39,275 nt of DNA from assembly GCA_934481345.1 (NCBI GenBank), contig CAKSPF010000015.1, positions 1 through 39,275 on the forward strand, read 5' to 3'. The DNA is from an uncultured Clostridia bacterium. GTDB lineage: Bacteria > Bacillota > Clostridia > UMGS1810. Of this stretch, positions 7,535 through 17,124 are shown one piece after another. Under the pieces are notes generated by a model. It was not told where the DNA came from. It saw only the letters and a list, made by a program, of their open reading frames with translations, and made no database searches. Made by a program: the position numbers and the translations under genes. Each line of letters opens with the position of its first letter. Positions within the stretch are counted from its first letter, which is position 1.

Positions 7535-9832
7535 TTAACTTTTTTGTTTACTTATTAAATTTGATGTTTTATTCAGTATATAGTACTCCCCCAGAATATT
7601 TATTCTTCTACCGTTCCCATCGTTTGATATCTCTATTTTACCGTTTAAAAGTCCTATTGAAATATTATACTCCATATCAAGTCCTTCACCAAATAACATA
7701 ATAGTTTTATCTCTTTCGTTTATTTCTTCTATTCCGGTAAGTGCCTTTATAATAAGAGCACCGGCAACTGATGATAAACCATGATTAAGACTGGCTATCG
7801 GTTTATCGTGTTCCCACAAAGTCAAGGTTTTACGCGCCATCGAACCGTATAATTCTTTTATTTCATTCAAAAGTTTTTGATTTTCGCCAAGTTTAAGCAG
7901 GCAAAGCATGCGTATGCTATAACCGATAAATACCGATGCATAAGCTACTGTTGGTCTTTCACTGCGCAATTTTCTACCATATCCGAATGTATTTATAACA
8001 GTATCAAAGAATTTTTCAAATGCAGAATCACCTTTTTTTGCAGTATCAGTAAATATTGCATAATATTGGCATGCTTCCGATATATTAGGCAAGTTTATAT
8101 ACTCGCCGTCTTTTAACACAGCTCCGTCGCAAAACAATTCTCCATTGAATGACATATCAACTACTGTTTTCCTTATTCCATCGGCTTTTTGGAAAAGTGC
8201 CGAATCTGCATATATCTGAGCTGCAGCATCTATAATTGCAGCATAGAGCATATTTGTAGGATAACTTATATCGGATTCCGCCACAAATTCATTTGCATCT
8301 GACCATTCTATAAAATTCCAACCGTCTAGCTTCTTCAGCAATCCGCAATCAAGCTCAAACTCATTCAAATAATCCAAAAATCCATATACAAATTTCCTGT
8401 AATACTCAGCAGCATCACTTCTGCGCTTAAGATAATCTCGAAGTTCAAGAATGTACCACATTACCCACTGCGTAATAACGCCGTTGTTATCGCCGGGATA
8501 GCACATAGGCAGAAGGTGATAATCTATTCCCGGAATATCTTTTGCCATAATAAAGTTTTTAAGGAATAGTTCTTCTGTCTTTCCGCCGCCTTCAAATATC
8601 TGTGCTGCCTGTGCAGTAAAGAAGCTGTCACACAGCCAGCCGGCACGTTCGCGACCCGGACAATCCATATAGCAATCTATTGTATTTTGAATAAAAGTCT
8701 GCCTTGCAGCCTCAAATATCAATGAAAGTTCATCATCGGCACACTTAAACTTGGTGTTGTCCGAAATAGGATAAACATATTCGCAAAGTGACACATTTTT
8801 AGCCTCAATGCTGCCGAAACGCACAAGGATAGTTAGATATCTGAAAGAATAGGCTTCAAAAGACTGCAATTTATATGGCTTGTCGCTCTTTTTTAATGTG
8901 TATTTAATTATATTTTGTGTATCGGTACCTGCAATTCCGCTATTCGGTTGACCGTTTTCCGAAAGTGTTTCAGAAAAAACAAAATATATCTCTGAATCTT
9001 CAAGTGCAGATATATCTGCACATATAAATCCGGTGTTAATTCTTCCAAAATCATAAAAAGCATAGCGGTTAGTTGTCATATCGCACAGCGCATCCTCAAA
9101 ATACACACCATGCACTGCACTCATTATATCGCTCTTAACCATATTTTTATCATAACCTATAATTCTATAATTAAGACCGCTTATATGACGTTTGTCGTAA
9201 CTTTTAAAATCATCTTTGTGACGAAATCTGCCATGACTCTTTGCCTCATTAAACGGCACAACACTAAATTTTGGATTTTCAAATCCGCGCTCAATTAGCT
9301 CCATGTCAAGATGATATTCATTAAGCGGCTCGCTGACAAAATCTTCTGTCATCCAGTTTGACACATTGTCGGTGTTGTCAAAGTGCCACACCTCGTTAAA
9401 TCCACGCTGATAACTATAGCGAAAAACTTCCCTTTCTCGCAAAGAATCAAGAGAAATTGCAGTAAAATCGCTGCCTGTGTACTTTATAACATTGCCGTTT
9501 TCAAGTATCTCTGCCTGAATAAATGACTTAATATTCATTGTATAGAAAGACGGGCAGTTATACCCTGCAACAAGAACACATAAAGTATTTTCCTCATCTT
9601 TAACGTCAAGATATATGTCATCACACCTAAGATAACCGTGAGGTGCACGCGCAGGACCGTAAAAAATAAATTTTCCGTTAAGATATATTGAGTACAGAGT
9701 CGCACCTGTGATTTTGAGATTATATTTTCTGGTTTTATTAGCTTCAAATTTGCATTTGAATCCTGCAGTAAAATTTACAATTTCTCTTTTATTCTTTATA
9801 AATATTTGTTTAGCTTGATTAAATACTGTCAT
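7535..9832 (-). CDS. GH78-like alpha-L-rhamnosidase, cytoplasmic
   Basis: A 765-residue multidomain hydrolase. Residues 1-340 are beta-rich accessory domains of the type found at the amino end of GH78, including YLNGKFIFYGPARAPHGY and the YDFGRINTGF strand. Residues from about 355 form an (alpha/alpha)6 barrel whose signature is DCPGRERAGWLCD (390-402). This corresponds to the GH78 DCPxRDERxGW site with the acidic residue kept as E395 and the preceding Asp missing. A terminal beta-sandwich ends the protein. There is no signal peptide, so it probably removes rhamnose from imported oligosaccharides. The start has GGGAGG and follows an intercistronic hairpin. It could instead belong to a sister family such as GH106-like or an unassigned six-hairpin group. 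Confidence 0.8.
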   Translation of the reverse strand: MTVFNQAKQIFIKNKREIVNFTAGFKCKFEANKTRKYNLKITGATLYSIYLNGKFIFYGPARAPHGYLRCDDIYLDVKDEENTLCVLVAGYNCPSFYTMNIKSFIQAEILENGNVIKYTGSDFTAISLDSLREREVFRYSYQRGFNEVWHFDNTDNVSNWMTEDFVSEPLNEYHLDMELIERGFENPKFSVVPFNEAKSHGRFRHKDDFKSYDKRHISGLNYRIIGYDKNMVKSDIMSAVHGVYFEDALCDMTTNRYAFYDFGRINTGFICADISALEDSEIYFVFSETLSENGQPNSGIAGTDTQNIIKYTLKKSDKPYKLQSFEAYSFRYLTILVRFGSIEAKNVSLCEYVYPISDNTKFKCADDELSLIFEAARQTFIQNTIDCYMDCPGRERAGWLCDSFFTAQAAQIFEGGGKTEELFLKNFIMAKDIPGIDYHLLPMCYPGDNNGVITQWVMWYILELRDYLKRRSDAAEYYRKFVYGFLDYLNEFELDCGLLKKLDGWNFIEWSDANEFVAESDISYPTNMLYAAIIDAAAQIYADSALFQKADGIRKTVVDMSFNGELFCDGAVLKDGEYINLPNISEACQYYAIFTDTAKKGDSAFEKFFDTVINTFGYGRKLRSERPTVAYASVFIGYSIRMLCLLKLGENQKLLNEIKELYGSMARKTLTLWEHDKPIASLNHGLSSVAGALIIKALTGIEEINERDKTIMLFGEGLDMEYNISIGLLNGKIEISNDGNGRRINILGEYYILNKTSNLISKQKS

Positions 9833-9845
9833 AAATACCTCCCAA

Positions 9846-9884
9846 AGATTAAATGCAGTGTCGTAATGACACTACATTTAATCT
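9846..9884. other. 17-bp intercistronic hairpin between the SLH gene and GH78 gene
   Basis: AGATTAAATGCAGTGTC (9846-9862) pairs with GACACTACATTTAATCT (9868-9884) around a 5-nt loop with a single non-Watson-Crick position. On the minus-strand transcript it starts within the stop codon of the SLH gene and ends just before the GGGAGG site of the GH78 gene. No U-tract follows, so it is more likely an RNA-stabilising or processing element than a full terminator. Confidence 0.65.
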
Positions 9885-12615
9885 ATCTGTACACAATTAT
9901 GTCAAGATATGTACTTGTTGCACACCATATTACGACACGTGCATTGTCTTCCGCAGTGATATCTTTCCAAGATCCAAGCGTTGCTTTTTCGTTCTCTTTA
10001 TCATATACATACACATAGTGATCACCACCGCAAACAAACACCTCAGCGTATTCCATTGTTTCCGGTTTGTTCTTTTCCGTCATTGAAAAAGCTGTGTTAT
10101 CTGTCTTAAATGGTTTTCCGATTACAACACGCGGATCACTTGATGTTGATATCTTATACGGAATTGCTCCATACGAATCAGATTCATAATTGTATATTCT
10201 GCGTATGTACTTAATATCGCCGTAACCATCCGGAAAACACTGTATGATATCTCCCGGATGTAATGTAATCTCTTTTCCGGTATCATAGTCATATACAACA
10301 TTATCGGAAGTTGTGTATGATATTCTTTCTTTTCTCTCCATACCTTCAATTAGTATTGTTTCCTTATCATTATTGTTAATTGCTCTGCCGACTTTATCTA
10401 TCAGAAATGTTCGTGTCTTGTTGAATGCCTTTTCTTGTGCCGAACTCATTCCATCCTCAAATTGAACAATCAACACATCACAAATCAATGAATTTTCATC
10501 ATTTACATAACCATGAACATTATACTGACGCCAGTCATTAAAATAATTACCCAATTTGCTGTTTTCGATTCTGGATATTCTTGCTTCGTAGTTTTCTATA
10601 TTGTCACTTCCGGGAACAGAAAAAATTATTGTATCTGCATCCACGGTAAAGTTACAAGATTTGTATTCATCTAGAGTGCCGCTTTCCTCAATAAACATTT
10701 TCCAGTTTGGTCTATATGTCGTTTTAATACTTCCCATAAATTCTTTTTCATACATATATGAAAATTGACCTGCTCCCTTTGTTGCCGCCGGAGTATTAAT
10801 TGATATAATCTTATCGGCATTGTTCTTTTGGAATCTGATAAGCTTATATTTAAGAGAATCAAAATCATATGTTGAGCTTTTGCTGTTTACACCGTCTGCG
10901 GTAAAGTTTTCTTTGACAGTGTATTCATGAATGGTAACTCCGTATTCCGAATCATCGGGAACAGCTGCTTTTAAAATCGTCTCAGATTGGAGACCTTTAG
11001 ATTTTGCCACTCCAAGTATATAAGCATATGGAATTTGATTGGTATTTTCACGCATAGCTGCAATGTTACCGCATACATCATAGTAAAATGTATAGCTATT
11101 TGAAATTTTGCAATTTGTGCGAATCATATCTCCGGCTTTGCCGTTGGCAACTTCACTTTCAGTACCACTTAGCAAAAACTCCTGTTTTCCCATGCTTTTA
11201 TTTATACCTTGCAATGTGTCAGACAATGTTTTCCTGGTCACATACACAGTTGTGAGTATCTCTTCTTTCAAATCACGTTCTATTGAGATAACATCATCGC
11301 TTTTTATACATGTGTAATCAGATAATTCACCGTTTTCATCATATATGTTCATTGTTATTTTGCTGTCCTGAGTATCAAGTGTACCGTTTGTGTAACAATC
11401 GGTAACGTAGCCGTCTTTTGTAATTTTTTCAACAAAGAAGTTTTCATACATATTGACAAACATTATATCTATTTTTCCGTCAGAGTTATTATCAAGTAAA
11501 ATAACATTGCGTATGTTCAGTTCACCATTACCGTCTACGGCATTATTTATTCTATCAAACACCTCTTTATTGTCCGATACATAACAGGAATTGTACATTA
11601 TATTCACACCGACAGGAATTGATACACTGCGCTCTTTTTTGTTAGACTTTATAACACTTTCTGTTTGAACTTCATAATACTTAAGCTTGCGCGCAGAAAT
11701 TTCATATTCGTATACATTGACCCCTTCTATAACCGTTTCATTGTTATCAGAATGCTTTGCCACAAAAACAACCGTATTTTTTCCGTTGTCATCTGTATAG
11801 AACATATCCACAGCATAGCCCAAATACTTTTCATACAAGCTATTATTTGTTGTAAACCGCATTTCACCATTTTCTGTCAAAACCGTGCACTTATTTTTTT
11901 GTTTATCGTCTTTAACTATATTTGCCGTGCTGTTAGCTGTCATTATGCCCTCAACATGCATTATTCCAAAATATGTTTCAGCAAATGTCTTACCGTCTTT
12001 AGAGTATTGCACGGCAGGATTATATGACTGCGTGCCGATTGAACTTATTTCAAGCATACTGCAGTCGAGCATATTGTATATGAGTGCATACATATCGCCA
12101 ATACTCATTTTTTCATCAAGTGCATAAATCCCATCACTGAGACCGAGCTTTATTGCACGAGAGATATACTCCCCATATGTCATGTATGATTTGATTTCAT
12201 TATATCCGAGCGCATTCATTGTGATTGTAAGCGCCTCGTTCAATGTAATAATGTCGTTTGGTCTGAACGCACCGTTATCGCCATGAATAAGTCTTGCCCC
12301 TACTGCACTGCATAGACGCTCTGAAAGCATAGTGCCATCTTCAATGTCAAAAAAATGTGCCGAACCCGAAGTATAATTAATACCTGCTTTTTCAAAAACA
12401 TCAAGAATTGTGTCTACAAAATCAAATCTTGATACTTCATCGGTGAATGAAACCTGTTCTTCATCAAGTATGCCAAAGGCAACGAGAGCAGCCTGAGACT
12501 TTTGATAGAATTCTTCATCAAGTCTTTTTGTTTCTGCAGCAAATGCCGAAAACGGCATTATTGAACCAATAATAATCAAAAATGTTAAAATAATTGAGGT
12601 AATTCTTGTTTTCAT
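9883..12615 (-). CDS. Secreted SLH-domain surface protein (910 aa)
   Basis: A large exported protein. Residues 1-26 are a signal peptide ending FSAFA. Residues about 38-188 hold three S-layer homology-like repeats: VSRFDFVDTILDVF, then NGAFRPNDIITLNEALTITM, then SIGDMYALIYNML. These repeats bind cell-wall polymers. The remaining roughly 700 residues are beta-rich with no family I recognise and no visible glycosidase motif. The true start is ATG 12615 behind AGGGGCGGAG; the frame extends upstream without a site. It lies 19 bases after the other SLH gene. The probable role is to anchor or organise the secreted enzymes of this operon, or to bind glycan at the surface. Confidence 0.8.
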   Translation of the reverse strand: MKTRITSIILTFLIIIGSIMPFSAFAAETKRLDEEFYQKSQAALVAFGILDEEQVSFTDEVSRFDFVDTILDVFEKAGINYTSGSAHFFDIEDGTMLSERLCSAVGARLIHGDNGAFRPNDIITLNEALTITMNALGYNEIKSYMTYGEYISRAIKLGLSDGIYALDEKMSIGDMYALIYNMLDCSMLEISSIGTQSYNPAVQYSKDGKTFAETYFGIMHVEGIMTANSTANIVKDDKQKNKCTVLTENGEMRFTTNNSLYEKYLGYAVDMFYTDDNGKNTVVFVAKHSDNNETVIEGVNVYEYEISARKLKYYEVQTESVIKSNKKERSVSIPVGVNIMYNSCYVSDNKEVFDRINNAVDGNGELNIRNVILLDNNSDGKIDIMFVNMYENFFVEKITKDGYVTDCYTNGTLDTQDSKITMNIYDENGELSDYTCIKSDDVISIERDLKEEILTTVYVTRKTLSDTLQGINKSMGKQEFLLSGTESEVANGKAGDMIRTNCKISNSYTFYYDVCGNIAAMRENTNQIPYAYILGVAKSKGLQSETILKAAVPDDSEYGVTIHEYTVKENFTADGVNSKSSTYDFDSLKYKLIRFQKNNADKIISINTPAATKGAGQFSYMYEKEFMGSIKTTYRPNWKMFIEESGTLDEYKSCNFTVDADTIIFSVPGSDNIENYEARISRIENSKLGNYFNDWRQYNVHGYVNDENSLICDVLIVQFEDGMSSAQEKAFNKTRTFLIDKVGRAINNNDKETILIEGMERKERISYTTSDNVVYDYDTGKEITLHPGDIIQCFPDGYGDIKYIRRIYNYESDSYGAIPYKISTSSDPRVVIGKPFKTDNTAFSMTEKNKPETMEYAEVFVCGGDHYVYVYDKENEKATLGSWKDITAEDNARVVIWCATSTYLDIIVYR

Positions 12616-12634
12616 CAATCTCCGCCCCTTTCTG

Positions 12635-14365
12635 CTATCTACCTGACTTTGAAACGATGTTGTATATAAGTACTGCCGCTTCAGCACGAGTCATGTTTCG
12701 ATGCGGCGCAAATGTACCATCGGTATTGCCGGAAATAAGCGCATATTTACTGAGGCGCCGGACTGCCTCTTCCGCATATGAAGCAATTTCTTCCGAATCC
12801 GTGTAATCAACGACAGAGTTCTCATTAAACGAAATTTTCATAGCATCCAAAGCTCTGCTGGCAATTACAGCCATATCTTGACGGGTTATACTGTTTCCTA
12901 TGCCAAAATTCTCTTGTGAAATTCCATTTACAATTCCGTTCGCATATGCACGTCGAATATATTCACTGTACCATGCGGAATTATCTATATCACCGAAATT
13001 AACCGCTGCATCGCCTTTAATATTCAATGCAGTCACTATAAGTTTTACAAATTCTTCTCTTGTTACATTGGCATTCGGATTGTACATTCCGTTACCAACA
13101 CCATTTACAATGCCTCGTTTGTATAATTCTTCAATTGCAGTTTTTGCCCATGCATGATTTTGAAGGTCGCCGAATACATCCTGAGCATTTTGCGACGGAT
13201 TACCTCCAACCGATATTGTTCCTGAATTGCCGCGCGTTGAACCGGAATTACTGTTGCCTTTATTTCCGGAACTATTTTCGGAAGATGAATCTTCCTTGAA
13301 ATTATTGAATGCATCCTCAAGCTGTTTCACTGATGAATAGGTGTCTTCTGCAAGAGCTGTCCATAAAGCTTGGTTGTTTGCGGAATTGCTGAGCTTTGAT
13401 GATTTTATACCGTTCAAAACATCGCTGCATTCCATACATATTCGATACACATCTCTCCATCCGTTTACGCTTTGGAATCTGTTGTTTATCGTACTTATGT
13501 ACAGTGCATCCGCAAATTCCGAAACAGTAGTAAAATTCATTTTTGCCGCAGCGGATACTATATTTGATAAATTATCGGAAGATACCGATTTCAGATACTT
13601 AAATACAGAATTATTATACAAACTGTCAAGATTCATCAACCGCGAAACATTATTCTTGTCGAGAGTAGAAAGACCTGAATCTGATATATTAATAATATCA
13701 CATATTTTTTCAGAATCGTTTGTTGCACTTATACTGCTCAAAAATGAATTTATAAATATATCATCATCCAATTTTTGTGCCGCATCATTTCCGGTATAAG
13801 CACTTTTGTTGTCAAACACAATTTTTGATACCGAAGAACGATTTGATAAAATATAATATCTCATATCCGCTCCGTATGACGGCGTTTGTGCTTCGCTGTC
13901 TAAAAGTGCCTGTACGTCAGACTGCGATGTTGCTCTGGCAATAGCCTCTAAAAACTCTTTTTCGGCCTTGGCTTCCGGTACAAATACAGTATAAGTATGC
14001 ACTGTATTTTCATTGTCAGCAGACAAACGAATGTTTAGTTTTCCAGATATTCCATCACATGAAATATTATCTGCGAAATAGTTTCCGTTTTCATCAGAAC
14101 TAATCTGCGAAAACACAACTACATCAGAAACACTTCCGGATACATTATCTGCATAACCTTCTTCATCAACATTCGGAAGTAAAACACCATCTTTTGTAAC
14201 AAAGATAATCAAACGAGAATTTGCATTGAAACTGCCGAGCTCGCCATTTAATTCAATTTCTTTTAAAGAGCGGTTATAGCTTGCGTTAATAGCGTCTGCC
14301 GATGCCGACACAAAGAGATTTGCAATCATTGTAATTGTCAATAAAATTTTTGTGTATTTTTTCAT
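12635..14365 (-). CDS. Secreted protein with three C-terminal SLH domains (576 aa)
   Basis: Residues 1-24 are a signal peptide (LFVSASADA end). An amino-terminal beta domain (about 28-135) is followed by a helical region with FLEAIARATSQSDVQALL. A Ser/Gly/Asn-rich linker of about 35 residues comes next. Three SLH domains follow, seen in WAKTAIEELYKRGIVNGVG, WYSEYIRRAYANGIVNGIS and EEAVRRLSKYALISGNTDG, the last ending TRAEAAVLIYNIV. The SLH trio should hold the protein on secondary cell-wall polymers. Start: ATG 14365 with AGGTGAGG; a GTG at 14377 in the same frame is less likely. It lies 8 bases after the upstream hydrolase gene. It is probably a surface scaffold or adhesin of the locus. Confidence 0.85.
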   Translation of the reverse strand: MKKYTKILLTITMIANLFVSASADAINASYNRSLKEIELNGELGSFNANSRLIIFVTKDGVLLPNVDEEGYADNVSGSVSDVVVFSQISSDENGNYFADNISCDGISGKLNIRLSADNENTVHTYTVFVPEAKAEKEFLEAIARATSQSDVQALLDSEAQTPSYGADMRYYILSNRSSVSKIVFDNKSAYTGNDAAQKLDDDIFINSFLSSISATNDSEKICDIINISDSGLSTLDKNNVSRLMNLDSLYNNSVFKYLKSVSSDNLSNIVSAAAKMNFTTVSEFADALYISTINNRFQSVNGWRDVYRICMECSDVLNGIKSSKLSNSANNQALWTALAEDTYSSVKQLEDAFNNFKEDSSSENSSGNKGNSNSGSTRGNSGTISVGGNPSQNAQDVFGDLQNHAWAKTAIEELYKRGIVNGVGNGMYNPNANVTREEFVKLIVTALNIKGDAAVNFGDIDNSAWYSEYIRRAYANGIVNGISQENFGIGNSITRQDMAVIASRALDAMKISFNENSVVDYTDSEEIASYAEEAVRRLSKYALISGNTDGTFAPHRNMTRAEAAVLIYNIVSKSGR

Positions 14366-14373
14366 AGTGTACC

Positions 14374-17124
14374 TCACCTTCTTACAATTTCGAAATTTAA
14401 TGAACTTACATCATTTGCGTATGAACTGTAATTCACTTTAAACACAGTGTATCCGTCCTGATTTACATATGTACTAAGTTGATTTTTCCTCGAACCATCG
14501 TAGTTTAAGCTGTATACATCAAAAACTCCCTTGTCTTTAAGGGTAACTGTCCCTTGTATCACCTGAAGTTGGATTTGTGCTTTTCCGGTAATAGATATTT
14601 CATTGTTTGAAATACTGAATGCTTTGTTTTTTGCCGAACCCGTAAGTGTAAGCAGCATGCTGTCCTCTTTCAGCGGTTTTCCGTTTACAGATGTCAAAAA
14701 TGCCGTGTATGATTCTGTTTCCATATCCAGCTGCATTATTTTTAGATTAGTTAAGTTCTTTTGTTTCGATGTTCCGGAATATGCCTCTGCCATATCAGTA
14801 ATAACACATATCGCTCCGTTTACTGTGTCCACCATAATTTCATTTTCTTTGTAAATCCCTGTTCCCGGAGGATTTTCTTTGTAATTTGCAGTATCATTAC
14901 GCATATATGATACTTTTGAAGTGTAAAAATTTTCAAATTTATCTGCATTTATAATTTTTTCCACTTTGTGGTCTAAGAGTATCATGTAATGCGGTCGCAG
15001 ACCATCCATAAGCAAGTCATCTTCACTTATGTTATATACCTTGACCGAATCTGACTGTGACACTGCATTGTATAATTTTGAAGCCGCGATCTGTGCCGAA
15101 CGCGAAGTATAGTTGTTATATATATCATACAAACCGGTGATTTTGGTTTCATTAGTATAATTTTTTGATGCGTAGGTACTGCAAATAGGGTTCCAATTCT
15201 GCTTTGCCGCATAGGCTGCCATAATCAGATAATCCTCTGTATAATTATCTCCCGCATTAGCGCTGTTCCATTCTGAAATGACATATGGAAGTCCGCTGAT
15301 TTTATGCCTACTAAGGTTGCCGACTATGCCGAGTCCCGTTTTCTTCAGAGATGTTGAAAGCGGTGTGGTAAAGTATATCGACTTACTGAAGTCATTACCG
15401 TTTTTTGAATAACCGTTTATCATATTTCTTGCAATATAATCGGTAGATGCATTAATGTATGTGTCACCGAGAGCAATGTCATCAAGCGGATTGGAATTAC
15501 ATGTTGAAATTCCGTTGTATCCGAGAAGTGAAACACACTCTTTCATTTTTGCATAATATTCTTCCTGGACAAATTTATAAAATCTGCGGATATCAAGATT
15601 TTTTCCCGAAGAATAAAGATTGTTCATTTTCCAAAACTTGTCAAGTACAACGGTTGATTTTTCGGCACTTTCATTATCTCCAAGTCCCGCTCCGTCACCG
15701 GTATTCCATGCTTTTTTCAGTGCCGAATCATTTTTATATTTTGAAATCAGCCATTTGCTGAATTTTTCGGAAAGCAAATCTGAATTGACATCACTGACTA
15801 CATCGGGATCATAGTAATATAATCCGCTCTCAGGCGCAAATTCAAGCATTGCAAGTGACGAATCAGACGCAACAGACTGTGATGTGTATGGGTTGTAGCC
15901 GAGTATATCATTTATTCCGTCAATCTGCTTTTGAATTAGTTCATCGTCAAACATGATATTATTATTTTTCTCGTTGCCGAGTGCAAGGTAAGTGTATATA
16001 CCGTTATTCTTTAAACTTGAAAAAATATATTGAAATGCGTCTTTTTTACTTTTGTCATAGTTCAATGGATCAATTTTTATCCGCACGGTGTTGTAACCCA
16101 GGCGCACTATATCGGTTGCAATTTTATCTGCTGTTTCTTTGTTTTGCAGTGAATCCGAGAGTTCAAGATTGATACCCCATATTCTGAACCGCTCGCCGTC
16201 TGAAAAAATCAAATTGTCACCGTCTGATAAAAGTACCCCATGCTTTCCTGCCGGTTTTTCAAGCTGCGCCGACAAATCAAGCGCACTGCCGGGAGCTATC
16301 TCAAACTTATCATCCGATACAATCGTTGATATCGAACCCGAAGCTCCGCGAAGACCAATATCAGGCAAATACGGTCCGGAATCAGTAAGCGTGATTGCCA
16401 AAACCATTAACCATGATTTTGTTCCGCCGTCCATTGATGTTGCATAGAAGCTCTTAATCTTTTTTTCGGGATACGGATTGCTCATAGCAAACATACCGAC
16501 AGCATTCTCCTGTCCGCCAACCGGATGATTGCCCTTCCATATATTTCTGAAATCGGCATAGTCAACCGCACCCCAGAAATTATGAATATTTTCATTCTCA
16601 ATCAATTCCACCGAAGCAGATGTTCCGTCTTCGTATACAAGCGTAAATTCACCTTTCTTATCACCGTCGCCGTAATTCCAGGCATGACAGCAGGCAATAT
16701 AAAGACCGGCTGCACTCTGATTTATCGGTATTTCGATTGATTCGGGAACAAACGTAGCTCCGCGCCCCGCAAGAACGATTGGTCCTTTACCGTTATTGGT
16801 ACTCGGATCGACGAAATCAAACGGTATTCCAAAAAATGTGTTTCTGCCAACAAGATTAAAGTGGCTCATATCATTTTTTGCGCCCTCGTCTGTCCATCCG
16901 CCTTGGTTATCCCCGGATACCTCATCTGAATAACTGCTTGTTGCATACGGCGCAAGATCTATAGTTGTAAATTCTTGTTTAACCTGGACATAATCTGAAG
17001 TTTTTAAATATGTGACTTCTGTTAAAAAGTACTCTGTATCTTCATACGAAGCATATGAGCAAACCGGAACTCCGAGCAGCATAGCTGCAATCAATAATAT
17101 ACTGATTAATTTATTTGTTTTCAT
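14374..17124 (-). CDS. Secreted clan GH-A-like glycoside hydrolase (916 aa)
   Basis: An exported hydrolase with a signal peptide (1-26). Residues about 55-250 form a jelly-roll of the NPCBM-like kind with GGWTDEGAKNDMSHF and FGIPFDFVDP. A TIM barrel starts near 300 with FRIWGINLELSD and LGYNTVRIKID, as in the GH5-like enzymes annotated as cellulases. The acid/base position is LEFAPESGLYYYD (E432) and the nucleophile YVISEWNSA (E618). The residue before the acid/base Glu is Pro instead of the usual Asn. A carboxyl beta-domain follows. The start is ATG 17124 (or 17127), behind ACGGAGG, and overlaps the upstream gene by 14-17 bases. The substrate is unknown. Confidence 0.75.
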   Translation of the reverse strand: MKTNKLISILLIAAMLLGVPVCSYASYEDTEYFLTEVTYLKTSDYVQVKQEFTTIDLAPYATSSYSDEVSGDNQGGWTDEGAKNDMSHFNLVGRNTFFGIPFDFVDPSTNNGKGPIVLAGRGATFVPESIEIPINQSAAGLYIACCHAWNYGDGDKKGEFTLVYEDGTSASVELIENENIHNFWGAVDYADFRNIWKGNHPVGGQENAVGMFAMSNPYPEKKIKSFYATSMDGGTKSWLMVLAITLTDSGPYLPDIGLRGASGSISTIVSDDKFEIAPGSALDLSAQLEKPAGKHGVLLSDGDNLIFSDGERFRIWGINLELSDSLQNKETADKIATDIVRLGYNTVRIKIDPLNYDKSKKDAFQYIFSSLKNNGIYTYLALGNEKNNNIMFDDELIQKQIDGINDILGYNPYTSQSVASDSSLAMLEFAPESGLYYYDPDVVSDVNSDLLSEKFSKWLISKYKNDSALKKAWNTGDGAGLGDNESAEKSTVVLDKFWKMNNLYSSGKNLDIRRFYKFVQEEYYAKMKECVSLLGYNGISTCNSNPLDDIALGDTYINASTDYIARNMINGYSKNGNDFSKSIYFTTPLSTSLKKTGLGIVGNLSRHKISGLPYVISEWNSANAGDNYTEDYLIMAAYAAKQNWNPICSTYASKNYTNETKITGLYDIYNNYTSRSAQIAASKLYNAVSQSDSVKVYNISEDDLLMDGLRPHYMILLDHKVEKIINADKFENFYTSKVSYMRNDTANYKENPPGTGIYKENEIMVDTVNGAICVITDMAEAYSGTSKQKNLTNLKIMQLDMETESYTAFLTSVNGKPLKEDSMLLTLTGSAKNKAFSISNNEISITGKAQIQLQVIQGTVTLKDKGVFDVYSLNYDGSRKNQLSTYVNQDGYTVFKVNYSSYANDVSSLNFEIVRR

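Noticed and set aside
13341..13799. 152-codon plus-strand open frame
   Set aside because: Antisense to the SLH protein gene, no ribosome binding site, no recognisable motif.
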